A stretch of 64,000 bases of DNA from Lachnospiraceae bacterium OM04-12BH (GCA_003490145.1 QULQ01000004.1:211056-275055); one strand, 5' to 3'; positions 25,649 through 35,286 are shown, counted from the stretch's first letter. Notes: a model not told the origin generated them from the letters alone. Program-made: numbers and translations.

Positions 25649-26701
25649 ATGGATAAGAAATCTTTAAAGGATGTAAAAAGGAATAATACAGCAAAGGTGC
25701 TGGAATACATTTTAAAACAGGGGCCTGTTTCCAGAATTGAGATAGCGGAACAAAGTAGATTTTCGCCAAGTACCGTAAGTATGGCTGTGTCGCTTCTTTT
25801 GAAAGACGGAATAGTTGAGGAAGTACGGGAAGGCGTATCTACTGGCGGAAGAAAACCGATCCTTTTGCAGATGAAGGAAGACTACGGATGTATTATTACG
25901 GTTTCTGTTTTGAGAAACGGTGTGAATGCGGAGGTGTTTGATCTGTCCGGTAAACGGATTGCGGAACGGACGCTGATATCGCGGTATACTTCCGGCAATC
26001 GACTTTTAAAGGTGATAGGTGGTTTTGTACAGGAAATTCAGAATGGGAAAACAGAACTTCCGACGCGTATCATTGGACTGGGTCTTTTGTGCCAGGATGA
26101 TCTGCCGGAGTATGATTTAATGACAGAATTTTCCACATCTCTTTCTTCAGACTTGATTCGTCTTGAGACGGCTTTGGCTACCAGATGTGGAGTTCCGGTA
26201 AAGAAGGAACTTCTGAATCGTTATAATCTAAATTATTATCTGAAGACGGCTGATGCAAGCTGCACAGATTATGCTTATGTGAATATTGGAGAACGAATCA
26301 CGGCAAGCTTTGTGCTGAACCGGAAAATGATTCATAATTCGAAGGATTCTATTTTCGATATCAGTTCCGCAGTCCTGAGCGGAAGTTTTGCCGGGTATGA
26401 GAATAATCCCGGAGGCCCGATGGCCATTGCCCAGGAAACGGCTCTGAAGAGTTTTTCTGCGGATAAACTTGCAGAAAAGCTTACCCAGGTAATTAAAAGT
26501 GCGCTGTTATTCTTCCCGGTCAAGGATGTATTTATCGGAGGACAGGTGGAAGGACTGGAGCAGGTGGTAGAAAAGATATCGCAGAATTTTGCGTTTCAAC
26601 CGGTGATTCGTAAAGCGGGAGAACCGGGAAAACAGATTTGTGACATTTTTGCACGTCAGATTTTGTGGGAAAACTGTTACGCCCTGATTGAAGTAAATTA
26701 A
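25649..26701 (+). CDS. ROK-family transcriptional regulator
   Basis: A 350-residue NagC/XylR-type regulator: N-terminal winged helix (GPVSRIEIAEQSRFSPSTVSMAVSLL split over residues 24-50, then a STGGRKP wing) followed by a ROK-like ligand domain. The kinase-type DxGxT loop and the CGCxGCxE zinc motif of catalytic ROK proteins are not visible, so it is a sensor only. Two tandem promoters with an identical 14-bp box precede it, suggesting autoregulation. It likely controls the permease-hydantoinase operon that follows on the same strand. Confidence 0.85.
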   Translation: MDKKSLKDVKRNNTAKVLEYILKQGPVSRIEIAEQSRFSPSTVSMAVSLLLKDGIVEEVREGVSTGGRKPILLQMKEDYGCIITVSVLRNGVNAEVFDLSGKRIAERTLISRYTSGNRLLKVIGGFVQEIQNGKTELPTRIIGLGLLCQDDLPEYDLMTEFSTSLSSDLIRLETALATRCGVPVKKELLNRYNLNYYLKTADASCTDYAYVNIGERITASFVLNRKMIHNSKDSIFDISSAVLSGSFAGYENNPGGPMAIAQETALKSFSADKLAEKLTQVIKSALLFFPVKDVFIGGQVEGLEQVVEKISQNFAFQPVIRKAGEPGKQICDIFARQILWENCYALIEVN

Positions 26702-26817
26702 CGTATCCTTAGGCATAATCTGTTTTCCTGTTTGATATAAAAGAACTTAAAGGCGGTACATAAAACTGCGCAGGTGTGGCCGTTTTTAAATAATAAAACA
26801 AAAAGGAGAAATGTGAT

Positions 26818-28128
26818 ATGCTTCAAGGTATACTGATTTTGTTGTTTATGCTTGTTATCATGGGTCTTATGGTTACCCGTAAGATACCGACAGTACTGGC
26901 ACTTTTTGTACTGGCTGTTGGAATCTGTCTGATAGGTGGAGTCCCGGCTGTGGCCACGGATGCGGATGGCAATGCCATAGGTTTTTTACAGGCCGTTATT
27001 CAGGCGGGTGCTCTCCGGCTTGGTGACCCGATTATGGTAGCGATTTTTGCAGGATGGCTCGGTATGGTGATGGAAAAAACACGTATCAGTGAAACAATGA
27101 TTAAAAAGGGAGCTGAACTTGGCGGCGATAAGACCCTGATTGTAACCCTGGTACTGTTTATCATCGCATCCATTTTGTTCTCTGTAGTAAATGGACTGGG
27201 AACCGTAATCATGGTTGGTACGATTGTGATTCCGATTCTAGTTTCAGTAGGTGTGGATAAGTTTACCGCTTCTGCTGTAATGCTCTTTTCCTATTGTGTA
27301 GGAAATAACGTGAATTTATCAAATGTAAACGCAATTGGTGCAATTTTGGGAACCAGCTTCGATGACACATTTTTAATTCAGGCAATTTGCGCTGCAGGTG
27401 CTTTTGTCTCTGGCATCATATTCTTTGTAGTTCGTTGTAAAAAGGTGGGAAGAAAATTTGCTTTTTCTGCTCCGGTAGGAGAGGCTGAGGATGATGTCTA
27501 TCAGATAAAAGGAATCATGGGTGGTCTGGCGATGATTACGCCATTGATTCCGCTGATTTTGGTTATCGGCTTTAAGTTTCCGCTGATTATTTCTTTTATG
27601 ATTGCGATTGTATGGGCCTGTATCTTCACCAGCCTGAAGGCCGGATGGAGCCGGACCATGAATATGCTGACCAAGACCCTGTTTGATGGATTTTCCGCGA
27701 CAGCGCCGTCGGCGATGCTGATGATTGGTATCGGAATGCTGCTTCTGGCTATCAATCAGCCTTCTGTAAAGACATCTCTGGAGCCGATTATGCGTGTGGT
27801 TACACCGAACGGTCTGGTTTCCTTCCTGCTATTCTTCATTGTACTGGCTCCGTTGTGCCTGTACCGTGGACCGCTGAACCTGTGGGGCCTGGGAGCTGGA
27901 ATTGCGGCTCTGATGGTGGGCATGAATATCCTTCCGGTCAATGCGGTAATGGGAGGCTTTGCGTCCGTATCCGTTATGCAGCTGCTGTGCTGTCCGACCA
28001 ATACTCATAATGTATGGGTAACAAGCTATACAGGCGAAGAGGTAACATCTGTTACCAAACGTCTCCTGCCCTGGATCTGGCCGGTTGTTATCGTCGGTGT
28101 CGTAGTGAGCGCAGTGATGTGGATGTAA
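26818..28128 (+). CDS. Ion-transporter-superfamily permease (organic-acid type)
   Basis: A 436-residue, roughly 11-12-helix permease of the CitMHS/GntP/DcuC-like superfamily. It has the inward-facing conserved loops typical of the group, for example GNNVNLSNVNAIGA in the first half and CPTNTHNVWVTSYTG in the second. Such proteins import citrate, gluconate or other carboxylates by H+ or Na+ symport. Given the downstream hydantoinase/oxoprolinase, the substrate could be a cyclic amide or acid, but this is inference. ATG 26818 follows AAAAGGAG. Confidence 0.75.
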   Translation: MLQGILILLFMLVIMGLMVTRKIPTVLALFVLAVGICLIGGVPAVATDADGNAIGFLQAVIQAGALRLGDPIMVAIFAGWLGMVMEKTRISETMIKKGAELGGDKTLIVTLVLFIIASILFSVVNGLGTVIMVGTIVIPILVSVGVDKFTASAVMLFSYCVGNNVNLSNVNAIGAILGTSFDDTFLIQAICAAGAFVSGIIFFVVRCKKVGRKFAFSAPVGEAEDDVYQIKGIMGGLAMITPLIPLILVIGFKFPLIISFMIAIVWACIFTSLKAGWSRTMNMLTKTLFDGFSATAPSAMLMIGIGMLLLAINQPSVKTSLEPIMRVVTPNGLVSFLLFFIVLAPLCLYRGPLNLWGLGAGIAALMVGMNILPVNAVMGGFASVSVMQLLCCPTNTHNVWVTSYTGEEVTSVTKRLLPWIWPVVIVGVVVSAVMWM

Positions 28129-28150
28129 AAAAATTTCACAGAGTAAAAAA

Positions 28151-28187
28151 TGTTGCGGCCTGTAGTATTATAGGTCGCAACACTTTT
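28151..28187 (+). terminator. Hairpin between permease and hydantoinase genes
   Basis: TGTTGCGGCCTGTA pairs with TATAGGTCGCAACA (two G-U pairs) around GTAT, followed by CTTTTA. It may act as a partial terminator, lowering expression of the downstream enzymes relative to the permease. Confidence 0.6.
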
Positions 28188-28209
28188 AAACAGAAAAAGA
28201 GGTAGGAAC

Positions 28210-30357
28210 ATGAAAGTTAGAATTGGAATTGACGTAGGCGGTACCTTTACGGATGCAGCGCTGATCAATAATGATACGTTTGAACTGGTCAGCACAGCCA
28301 AGGTACCTACGACCCATAAGGATAAAGCAGGCGTAGCAGCCGGTATCGTGCAGGTACTGCGTGAGATCATGGAGAAAAATCAGGTAAAGCCGGAAGATGT
28401 AGTATTTATTTCCCATGGAACGACACAGGCGACCAATGCCCTGCTGGAAGGCGACGTAGTAAAAGTAGGTATTGTAACCATCGGAAAAGGAATTGAGGGC
28501 GCCAAGTCCAAGAGCGATACGGTCATGGGCGACATTCCCCTGACGGCTACCAAGAGCCTTCATTCAGAAAATACGTATGTGGAGAGTGAAACCGAAGCAT
28601 TTTGCCAGAATGCAGCTGAGGCAGTGATACGGCTTCAGGAAAAAGGCTGTGAGGCAATCGTGGCGGCTGAGGCGTTCAGTGTAGATCATCCGGAGAACGA
28701 GACGAAGGTTTCGGAGATCTGCCAGGAAAAGGGAATTACAGCGACAGCCACCAACGAGATATCCAAGCTTTATGGCCTGAAGGTAAGAACACGTACCGCG
28801 GTTGTCAACGCCAGCATTATGCCAAAGATGCTGGATGCAGCCAATATGACAGAATCCAGTATTAAAAAAGCCGGAATTCAGACGCCACTTATGGTAATGC
28901 GTTGTGACGGTGGTGTAATGACAGTAGATGAGGTGCGTAGAAGACCGATTTTGACGATTCTGTCCGGTCCTGCAGCAGGAGTGGCCGGAGCGCTGATGTA
29001 TGAGAAGTTGACCAACGGTATCTTCCTAGAGGTAGGAGGAACCAGTACGGATATCTCCTGTGTGAAAGATGGAAAGGTCATGGTCAAATACGCCGAGGTA
29101 GGCGGTCACAAGACCTATCTGACTTCTCTGGATGTGCGCACAGTGGGCATCGGCGGCGGAAGTATGATTCAGATTGAAAATGGAAAAATTTCAGATGTAG
29201 GGCCTAGAAGCGTACATATTGCAGGTCTGGATTATGAGGTCTATTCTGACAGCGCAGATATTGTTGACCCGGTTCTCTGTGCGATAAAGCCCACGGATAC
29301 AGACCCGGATTACGCGTATGTGCAGTGTTCTAACGGAAAAAAATTTGCCCTGTCTCTGGCAGGCGCGGCCAATCTCGCCGGTTATGTAAAGGACGAGGAT
29401 TATGCAAAAGGAAACGTGGAGGCAGCGAGAAAGGCATGGAAGCCGCTGGCTGACAACATGGGAATGTCTGTGGAGGAAGCGGCGAAGGAAGCGCTTCGGT
29501 TGTCTGCCGTGAAGAATGGAAAGGTTGTAAAAGCACTGATTGAAGATTACAATATGGATCCGAGAACCATTGTGCTGGTAGGCGGAGGCGGAGGTGCGGC
29601 TGCGGTGGTACCTCATTTGGCAGAAACCCTGTCCATGAAACACCGGAATGCGAAAAATGCGTCGGTTATCTCGACCATCGGTGTAGCGCTGGCTATGATT
29701 CGCGATACGGTAGAGCGTACCATTGCTAATCCAACTCAGGAGGACATTCTGGCTGTGCGACGTGAGGCGGAAGAACGAGCCATTCATTCCGGTGCGTCAC
29801 CGGAGACCGTAGAGGTATCGGTGGAGGTTGATGCGACGAAAAACATGGTAAGAGCTATTGCTATCGGTACGACAGAGCTTCGTTCCAAGGATCTGACTAA
29901 TCGAAAACTGACAGAGGAGGAGATTCGCAAAAAAGTAGCAGAGCACTTGAATACAGACATAAAGAATGTCTATACAGCGGCAGGCAACGGAATGATGTAT
30001 GCAATGCAATATAAGATGGAGAGAAAAAAACTCTTTGGCCTGATTAAATCAGTGAGCAAGCCTACAGCAATTGCGGATGAAGAAGGTGTTATTCGTCTTC
30101 AGAAAAAGAATGGAAAAGTGTACATGACAGATGGAAAAAACTGGGAGAATGCATTGCTTCGGGCAGTAGACAATATGACGGATTACAATGACGGAGGCAA
30201 AACGTTGCCCAATACCTATCTGATATTTGGAAAGCGAATCCTGGATCTATCCGGACTTTTGGACGAAGCACAGATGAAGTCTCTGGCAGAGGTAGAACTT
30301 GCAGCAGTCCGGGAGGATGATCAGCTGATGATTCTGACCTCAGCACGAACAGACTAA
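28210..30357 (+). CDS. Hydantoinase/oxoprolinase family protein (HyuA-like)
   Basis: A 715-residue ATP-dependent amidohydrolase or carboxylase subunit. It starts with the acetate-kinase-like phosphate loop RIGIDVGGTFTDAAL, has HGTTQATNALLEG, the second nucleotide motif LEVGGTSTDIS and a GGGGGAAAVVPHLAE loop; the extra C-terminal ~200 residues are usual. HyuA partners normally work with a HyuB subunit; none is encoded here, so this is a solo type. The substrate (hydantoin, 5-oxoproline or another lactam) cannot be told. Confidence 0.88.
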   Translation: MKVRIGIDVGGTFTDAALINNDTFELVSTAKVPTTHKDKAGVAAGIVQVLREIMEKNQVKPEDVVFISHGTTQATNALLEGDVVKVGIVTIGKGIEGAKSKSDTVMGDIPLTATKSLHSENTYVESETEAFCQNAAEAVIRLQEKGCEAIVAAEAFSVDHPENETKVSEICQEKGITATATNEISKLYGLKVRTRTAVVNASIMPKMLDAANMTESSIKKAGIQTPLMVMRCDGGVMTVDEVRRRPILTILSGPAAGVAGALMYEKLTNGIFLEVGGTSTDISCVKDGKVMVKYAEVGGHKTYLTSLDVRTVGIGGGSMIQIENGKISDVGPRSVHIAGLDYEVYSDSADIVDPVLCAIKPTDTDPDYAYVQCSNGKKFALSLAGAANLAGYVKDEDYAKGNVEAARKAWKPLADNMGMSVEEAAKEALRLSAVKNGKVVKALIEDYNMDPRTIVLVGGGGGAAAVVPHLAETLSMKHRNAKNASVISTIGVALAMIRDTVERTIANPTQEDILAVRREAEERAIHSGASPETVEVSVEVDATKNMVRAIAIGTTELRSKDLTNRKLTEEEIRKKVAEHLNTDIKNVYTAAGNGMMYAMQYKMERKKLFGLIKSVSKPTAIADEEGVIRLQKKNGKVYMTDGKNWENALLRAVDNMTDYNDGGKTLPNTYLIFGKRILDLSGLLDEAQMKSLAEVELAAVREDDQLMILTSARTD

Positions 30358-30368
30358 AGGAGAACTAT

Positions 30369-30947
30369 ATGAAGCAATATCCTTTTCCCGATAAAGAGAG
30401 CAGTATGCAGATTTTGCTGACAGATTATATGATTCATAAGATACCAAAAGATAAGATAAGGGATGTTTTTGAAATGGCCTGGGCAGTTGGGAAAACTCAG
30501 GCAGAGCAGTTCCTAGAGCAGTACCGGGAGAATGAGCTTCCTGCTATGCTGGACATCCTGAAAAAGGATCAGGTAAAAATTACTTGTGAAGATGTCGATA
30601 ATGTGCTGGGAAAATACCGGTATTTCTGTGAATATTTGTCCGGGAAAAATCAGCTGACCATATATAAGAAATCAGTGAAACTCTGGAGTGAGCACAATGA
30701 AATGTCTTATGAGAATGGGCTGAACCTGATTCTTTATCATGAGTATTTTCATTATCTGGAGCAGAATCAGATTGGTATGCTATCGGCAAGATATCAGGTC
30801 CCTATTCTGAAAATTGGGCCAATCTGCGTTGGGAAAACGGGGGTTCCGGCACTGAGCGAGATAGGAGCGAATGCATTTGCATGGGTATGTTGGGAAAAGG
30901 GGTTGAAAGAGAAGGAGGAAAATCATGCAGTATACGAAGCAGATTGA
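30369..30947 (+). CDS. Uncharacterised HExxH putative metalloprotein
   Basis: A 192-residue cytoplasmic protein with a mid-chain YHEYFHYLEQ segment that fits the HExxH zinc motif of gluzincin-like peptidases, and a downstream SEIGANAFAW helix with a glutamate at a plausible third-ligand position. No signal peptide. Its location, 11 nt after hyuA and overlapping the flavoprotein gene by 23 nt, places it within the operon. I do not recognise a named family; a peptidase or amidase role is only a possibility. Confidence 0.6.
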   Translation: MKQYPFPDKESSMQILLTDYMIHKIPKDKIRDVFEMAWAVGKTQAEQFLEQYRENELPAMLDILKKDQVKITCEDVDNVLGKYRYFCEYLSGKNQLTIYKKSVKLWSEHNEMSYENGLNLILYHEYFHYLEQNQIGMLSARYQVPILKIGPICVGKTGVPALSEIGANAFAWVCWEKGLKEKEENHAVYEAD

Positions 30948-32295
30948 CAGAATTATAGAGACAGATGTGCTGGTGATCGGAGGCGGTTCTGCCGGGTTTG
31001 GAGCAGCGGTGGCTGCTGCACGGAACGGAGCGAAAACTTTGTTAATTGAGCGGGAGCAGATGCTGGGCGGAATGGCGACCGGAGGTCTGGTGGGTCCATT
31101 TATGACCTGCTATAACGACGAGCCGACAGAGCAGATTGTGAAAGGAATTTTTGATGAACTCTGTACCCGTACAGAGGAGCGCGGAGGCGCTATTCATCCT
31201 TCCAGAGTAGAAGGTATGAGCACCTACAGTTCGTACTATATAAAAAGTCATTGTCATGTGACGCCATTTTCTTCAGAAATATTGGAAGTAGTAATGGAGG
31301 AAATGGTACGTGAGGCCGGTGCAGAAATCCTGTATGATGTACAGGTATGTGATGTGCTGACTGATGGAGGGAAGATTACAGGCGTAGTGGCAGCCATGAA
31401 AGAGGGAATGGCAGTATTTTGCGCAAAGACCTATATCGACTGTACCGGAGATGCAGACGTGGTTTACTTTGCAGGCGGTGATTTCGTAAAGGGCGATGAG
31501 AAGGATGGAGTAATGCAACCGGTTACCCTGTTCTTTGAAGTAGGCAATATCGATCGAGAGAAGTTTGTGGGCGCTTTGGAAGAGAAAAAAGCGAAGGGCG
31601 AGCTGGGAATTCCGGGCGAAAACTGCTGGTCCTGGTATATTAAAGAAGCACGCGCCAACGGCGACTGGGATATCGACCGCCACGAGGTGGGAAATTATGA
31701 GGAACCCATTAAAGGCCGCTGGAAAATCAATACTACCCGTATGGCTTACGTAGACGCAACCAGGACAGAGGAAATCAGCAAGGCTGTCATGGAAGGCCGC
31801 CGTCAGGTATTTGAAGTACTTCATTTTCTGCAGAAGTATGTTCCAGGGTGTGAGAATATTGAGCTAATTGAGATGGCCTCTCGTCTGGGTGTACGGGAAA
31901 CAAGACATATCAAGGGACAGTATAAGCTGACTACAGAGGATATCCTGGATAGAAAGCATTTTGAGGATGCCATCTGTACCTTTGCTTATGCTATAGATAT
32001 TCATAATTCAGAGGGCGGCGGAGCAACTTTCCACCAAGTGAATGATTACTATACGATTCCATTCCGCTGTCTGGTTCCGGAAAAGATAGAGAACCTTCTA
32101 GTAGCCGGAAGATGCATCAGCGGAACCTCTGGCGCGGCAGCCAGTTACCGTGTGATTCCCTGCTGCATTGCTACAGGACAGGCAGCGGGAACTGCGGCAG
32201 CGTTGGCGCTGGGAGAAGGCTGTGAAGCCGGGGATGTACCGACGGAGAAGCTGAGAGAGACGTTGACTAGACAGGGAGCAGTGATTAAGGATTGA
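30925..32295 (+). CDS. FAD-dependent oxidoreductase (FAD_oxidored family)
   Basis: A 456-residue flavoprotein with the Rossmann motif VLVIGGGSAGFGAAVAAARN, the family-specific GGMATGGLVGPF motif, YIDCTGDADVVYFAG in the middle and a C-terminal LVAGRCISGTSGAAASYRVI segment, all typical of PF12831. It probably oxidises a substrate-derived intermediate of the operon's pathway. ATG 30925 follows GAAGGAGG. It overlaps both neighbours (23 nt upstream, 4 nt downstream), implying translational coupling. Confidence 0.88.
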   Translation: MQYTKQIDRIIETDVLVIGGGSAGFGAAVAAARNGAKTLLIEREQMLGGMATGGLVGPFMTCYNDEPTEQIVKGIFDELCTRTEERGGAIHPSRVEGMSTYSSYYIKSHCHVTPFSSEILEVVMEEMVREAGAEILYDVQVCDVLTDGGKITGVVAAMKEGMAVFCAKTYIDCTGDADVVYFAGGDFVKGDEKDGVMQPVTLFFEVGNIDREKFVGALEEKKAKGELGIPGENCWSWYIKEARANGDWDIDRHEVGNYEEPIKGRWKINTTRMAYVDATRTEEISKAVMEGRRQVFEVLHFLQKYVPGCENIELIEMASRLGVRETRHIKGQYKLTTEDILDRKHFEDAICTFAYAIDIHNSEGGGATFHQVNDYYTIPFRCLVPEKIENLLVAGRCISGTSGAAASYRVIPCCIATGQAAGTAAALALGEGCEAGDVPTEKLRETLTRQGAVIKD

Positions 32296-33425
32296 AAAAC
32301 TGGTACAGTATCTGGGGATACCGAAGTCTGGATTTCGGGGCATTCCCGCTTTATGTGGAAAATGAGACAGAGTATGTGGAGATCTGTGCGTTTCCGCCAT
32401 GCGAAGCATTTAAGATAAGATTCCAGAATACCTTCGGAACAGAAACACTTCATATAGAAGAGGCATGGCTTGTGGTCAGAGATGGGAAAAAATGTCCTGT
32501 CACTGTGAACGGACAGCGTCGGATAGCGGTATCACCTGGAAAAAGGATCTGGTCAGATGAAGTGATCCAGAAGGCAGAAGCAGGGCAAAAGATACAGATC
32601 AAGCTTCGATGGTCCGGAAAGAATGTGGTGAAGAGTGCCTGTACCTTTCTGGCAAATTCCATGACGGGTGTATGGTATTCGAAAAATGAAGGTGGATTGA
32701 CCGGAAGTTTTTTTGAAAAAGAACCATTACATCAATGTGTGACAGGTCTGGATCAAATCGCTGTGTGGACGGAAGAACCTGTCTTTACAGTAGTAGCTTT
32801 TGGGGATTCCATTACCCATATGTCCCGGTGGACAGCTCCATTTGCAGAGCGATTGCTGGAGACGTATCAGGGCAGGGTAACGTTACTGAATATGGGGATC
32901 TGTGGAAACCGGCTTTTGCATGATGCTTCCGTGGGTTCCGGACATGGAGGCTGGTTCGGAGAGCGTGGAATTGTCCGTTTTGAGCGGGACGTATTTGCAA
33001 ATGGATTTGTACCAGACGCAGTGATTTTGTTAGAGGGTATCAATGATATCCTACATCCGGCAATAGGGGAAGCTCCCCCGGAGGAGGCAGTCAGTGCGGA
33101 AGAGATAGTGGCAGGCCTGGAAAGCTGCGCGGATACGGCACACTATCATCAGACAAAGATTTATGCGGCGACTTTGCTTCCGTTCAAAGGCTGTAAGGAT
33201 CACTGGCGTCCCTGGCATGAAGAAAAACGTAACTGTGTGAATGATTTGCTTCGTCGGTCAACAGTATTTGATGAAATTTTTGATTTTGACAGTTGGGCGA
33301 AGGATCCCGCAGACGAGAGCAGGTTGAACCCCAAGGGTGGCTCAGAGGATAAACTGCATCCGGGTATCGAAGGCGGGAAAACATTGGCAGAGCAGATCGA
33401 TCTTTCCCTGCTTTGCGGAAAATAA
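32292..33425 (+). CDS. SGNH/GDSL-family hydrolase
   Basis: A 377-residue esterase with an N-terminal beta-sandwich-like domain (residues 1-155) and a C-terminal SGNH hydrolase. All four blocks are visible: FGDSITH (Ser), GICGNR (Gly), EGINDI (Asn) and DKLHPG (Asp-x-x-His). No signal peptide, so it acts in the cytoplasm, perhaps deacylating an imported compound. The start is TTG 32292, overlapping the preceding stop (ATTGA). Related enzymes include acetylxylan and other carbohydrate esterases. Confidence 0.85.
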   Translation: MKNWYSIWGYRSLDFGAFPLYVENETEYVEICAFPPCEAFKIRFQNTFGTETLHIEEAWLVVRDGKKCPVTVNGQRRIAVSPGKRIWSDEVIQKAEAGQKIQIKLRWSGKNVVKSACTFLANSMTGVWYSKNEGGLTGSFFEKEPLHQCVTGLDQIAVWTEEPVFTVVAFGDSITHMSRWTAPFAERLLETYQGRVTLLNMGICGNRLLHDASVGSGHGGWFGERGIVRFERDVFANGFVPDAVILLEGINDILHPAIGEAPPEEAVSAEEIVAGLESCADTAHYHQTKIYAATLLPFKGCKDHWRPWHEEKRNCVNDLLRRSTVFDEIFDFDSWAKDPADESRLNPKGGSEDKLHPGIEGGKTLAEQIDLSLLCGK

Positions 33426-33441
33426 AAAGGAGAAAACCAGA

Positions 33442-34467
33442 ATGAGAAGTGCAGTATTTTACGGAAAACATGATTTGAGAATTGAAGATCATGAGATGCC
33501 AAAGGTGGGACCGAAGGATGTATTGATTCAAGTAAAGGCCTGTGGTGTGTGCGGAACAGATGTACATATTTATGAAGGGGACAAAGGAGCAGCAGAGGTA
33601 ACGCCCCCGACGATTCTGGGGCATGAATTTTCTGGCGTGATAACCGAAGTAGGAAGTGAAGTGCAGCATTATCAGGTGGGAGACCGGGTATGCATCGATC
33701 CGAACTGCTACTGCGGGGCATGTGATCCCTGCAGAAAGGGAGTAGCTCATTACTGCGAGCATATGATTGGTTATGGAACAACTGTAAACGGCGGTTTCGC
33801 AGAATATTGCGCGGTAGATGAGCGTCAGGTTTACAAGCTGGGAGAGCATACAACATTTGAGCAGGGAGCCATGACGGAACCGGTAGCCTGCTGTCTGCAT
33901 GGCATGGATATGTGTGAGATTCAGCCGGGACATCAGGTAGTCATCATCGGAGGAGGCATGATCGGTCTGTTACAGCTTCAATTGGCAAGGCTGGCAGGAG
34001 CCGCGAAAATAGCGCTTCTGGAACCAGTGGAGAGTAAACGTGAAGTAGCGGAAAAGCTGGGTGCTGATGTGTGCATCGATCCGATTCATGAAGATGTAAA
34101 AGCATGCCTGAAGGAGGCGGGCATGACCTGGATTAATACAGTTATTGAGTGTGTGGGACGTCCGTCTACCATTGAACAGGCCATCGATATTGCTGGAAAT
34201 AAAGCAGTTGTTATGATGTTCGGTTTGACTAAACCAGATGAGACGATTTCTGTGAAGCCATTTGAAATCTTTCGGAAGGAACTGGAACTAAAGGCTTCTT
34301 ATATTAATCCTTATACACAGAAAAGAGCGCTGGATCTAATAGATTCCGGTCGGCTGGATGTAAGCAGCATGGTGTATGAGATATGCGGTCTGGACAGGCT
34401 GGCAGATATCTTAGGAAAACCGGAGCTTCGCGCAAAAGGAAAATATATTATTTCTCCGGAAAAATAA
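33442..34467 (+). CDS. Zinc-dependent alcohol/polyol dehydrogenase
   Basis: A 341-residue medium-chain dehydrogenase. The catalytic zinc site (CGVCGTDVH, GHEFSG), the structural zinc cysteines (DPNCYCGACDPCRKG) and the nucleotide-binding VVIIGGGMIGLLQLQLA motif are present; the acidic residue after the second strand (LLEP) suggests NAD preference. Similar to sorbitol, threonine and L-iditol dehydrogenases. ATG 33442 follows AAAAAGGAG; a longer frame from 33337 is out of line with the family. Last gene of the operon, before a strong terminator. Confidence 0.92.
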   Translation: MRSAVFYGKHDLRIEDHEMPKVGPKDVLIQVKACGVCGTDVHIYEGDKGAAEVTPPTILGHEFSGVITEVGSEVQHYQVGDRVCIDPNCYCGACDPCRKGVAHYCEHMIGYGTTVNGGFAEYCAVDERQVYKLGEHTTFEQGAMTEPVACCLHGMDMCEIQPGHQVVIIGGGMIGLLQLQLARLAGAAKIALLEPVESKREVAEKLGADVCIDPIHEDVKACLKEAGMTWINTVIECVGRPSTIEQAIDIAGNKAVVMMFGLTKPDETISVKPFEIFRKELELKASYINPYTQKRALDLIDSGRLDVSSMVYEICGLDRLADILGKPELRAKGKYIISPEK

Positions 34468-34484
34468 GATAACAGGATACAAAC

Positions 34485-34533
34485 AGAAAGAGGACATTAT
34501 CAGAGAAAATGTATGATAATGTCCTCTTTCTAT
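34485..34533 (+). terminator. Terminator of the hydantoinase operon
   Basis: An 18-bp perfect stem, AGAAAGAGGACATTATCA with TGATAATGTCCTCTTTCT (34514-34531), around an eleven-base loop. Confidence 0.88.
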
Positions 34534-34557
34534 TGATACAGGAAATCCCCGTGCAAA

Positions 34558-34650
34558 TTCCGCTTCATCGGGTCACCGATTCCGCTAACAACGGATCAGT
34601 GTTTCCGGTCGTAATGGAACATTTTTCCGCTTCGTCGGATCACGCATTCT
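34558..34650. repeat. Imperfect direct repeat of about 26 bp
   Basis: TTCCGCTTCATCGGGTCAC (from 34558) recurs as TTCCGCTTCGTCGGATCAC (from 34625), each followed by an ATTC-type end. The 67-bp periodicity lies just upstream of the recombinase remnant, in a stretch without genes. Confidence 0.55.
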
Positions 34651-34709
34651 TATAAAGTGTTATAGTTTTTTCGTAGTCATTATTTTTAGATTACGAAAGG
34701 AGGCATTTT

Positions 34710-35261
34710 TATGCAGGACTAGGGATATTAGTACAGGAACTTACAGTATGCCGACTGTTGAAGCCGGAAAGGTTATGAATGAAATTGAAAAGGAATCTGA
34801 TTTCAGAAAGATAGCGACAGTTATTCGTGCATATAAAAATGGTTATAGAAGACAGACCAGAATATAAAGTGGAGAAAGTGGTAGATGGATACACTGGATT
34901 TCTTTTTCTGGATAAGAACGGAATGCCGCTAGTTGCCATGCACTGGGAACATAGATTTAACAGTATGGTGGGCAGGTACAATGAGATTTATAAGGTACAG
35001 ATGCCAAATATCACACCCCATGTATGCCGTCATACATATTGCTCTAACATGGCAAAATCGGGAATGAATCCTAAGACACTGCAGTATCTGATGGGACATT
35101 CGGATATTGCCGTGACACTTAATGTTTACACCCACGTTGGACTTGAGGATGCGGAGAAAGAACTTCAGAAGATGCAGGGGTTGGAAAATGCAAGAAAAGA
35201 GATGGGACTTTCGGACAAGGACGATAAGCCTTTGAAACAGAATATGTTCAAGGTGGTTTGA
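34710..35261 (+). pseudogene. Tyrosine recombinase (integrase) remnant, C-terminal half
   Basis: An intact ribosome site (AAAGGAGG) and ATG 34710 open a frame that stops after three codons. From 34827 about 140 residues encode the C-terminal catalytic part of a Tn916/phage-type integrase: the second catalytic Arg and His in HVCRHTYCSNMAKSG, GHSDIAVTLNVYTHV with the nucleophilic Tyr. The arm-binding and core-binding domains and the first catalytic Arg are lost. A short unrelated frame occupies 34733-34865. It is likely the dead integrase of the ~15-kb element around it. Confidence 0.8.
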
Positions 35262-35286
35262 TAATAGAATATTGATATAGATTTGT

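Noticed and set aside
33184..33933. Minus-strand frames of 218 and 249 codons
   Set aside because: They lie opposite the SGNH hydrolase and alcohol dehydrogenase genes, both of which carry complete catalytic motifs.
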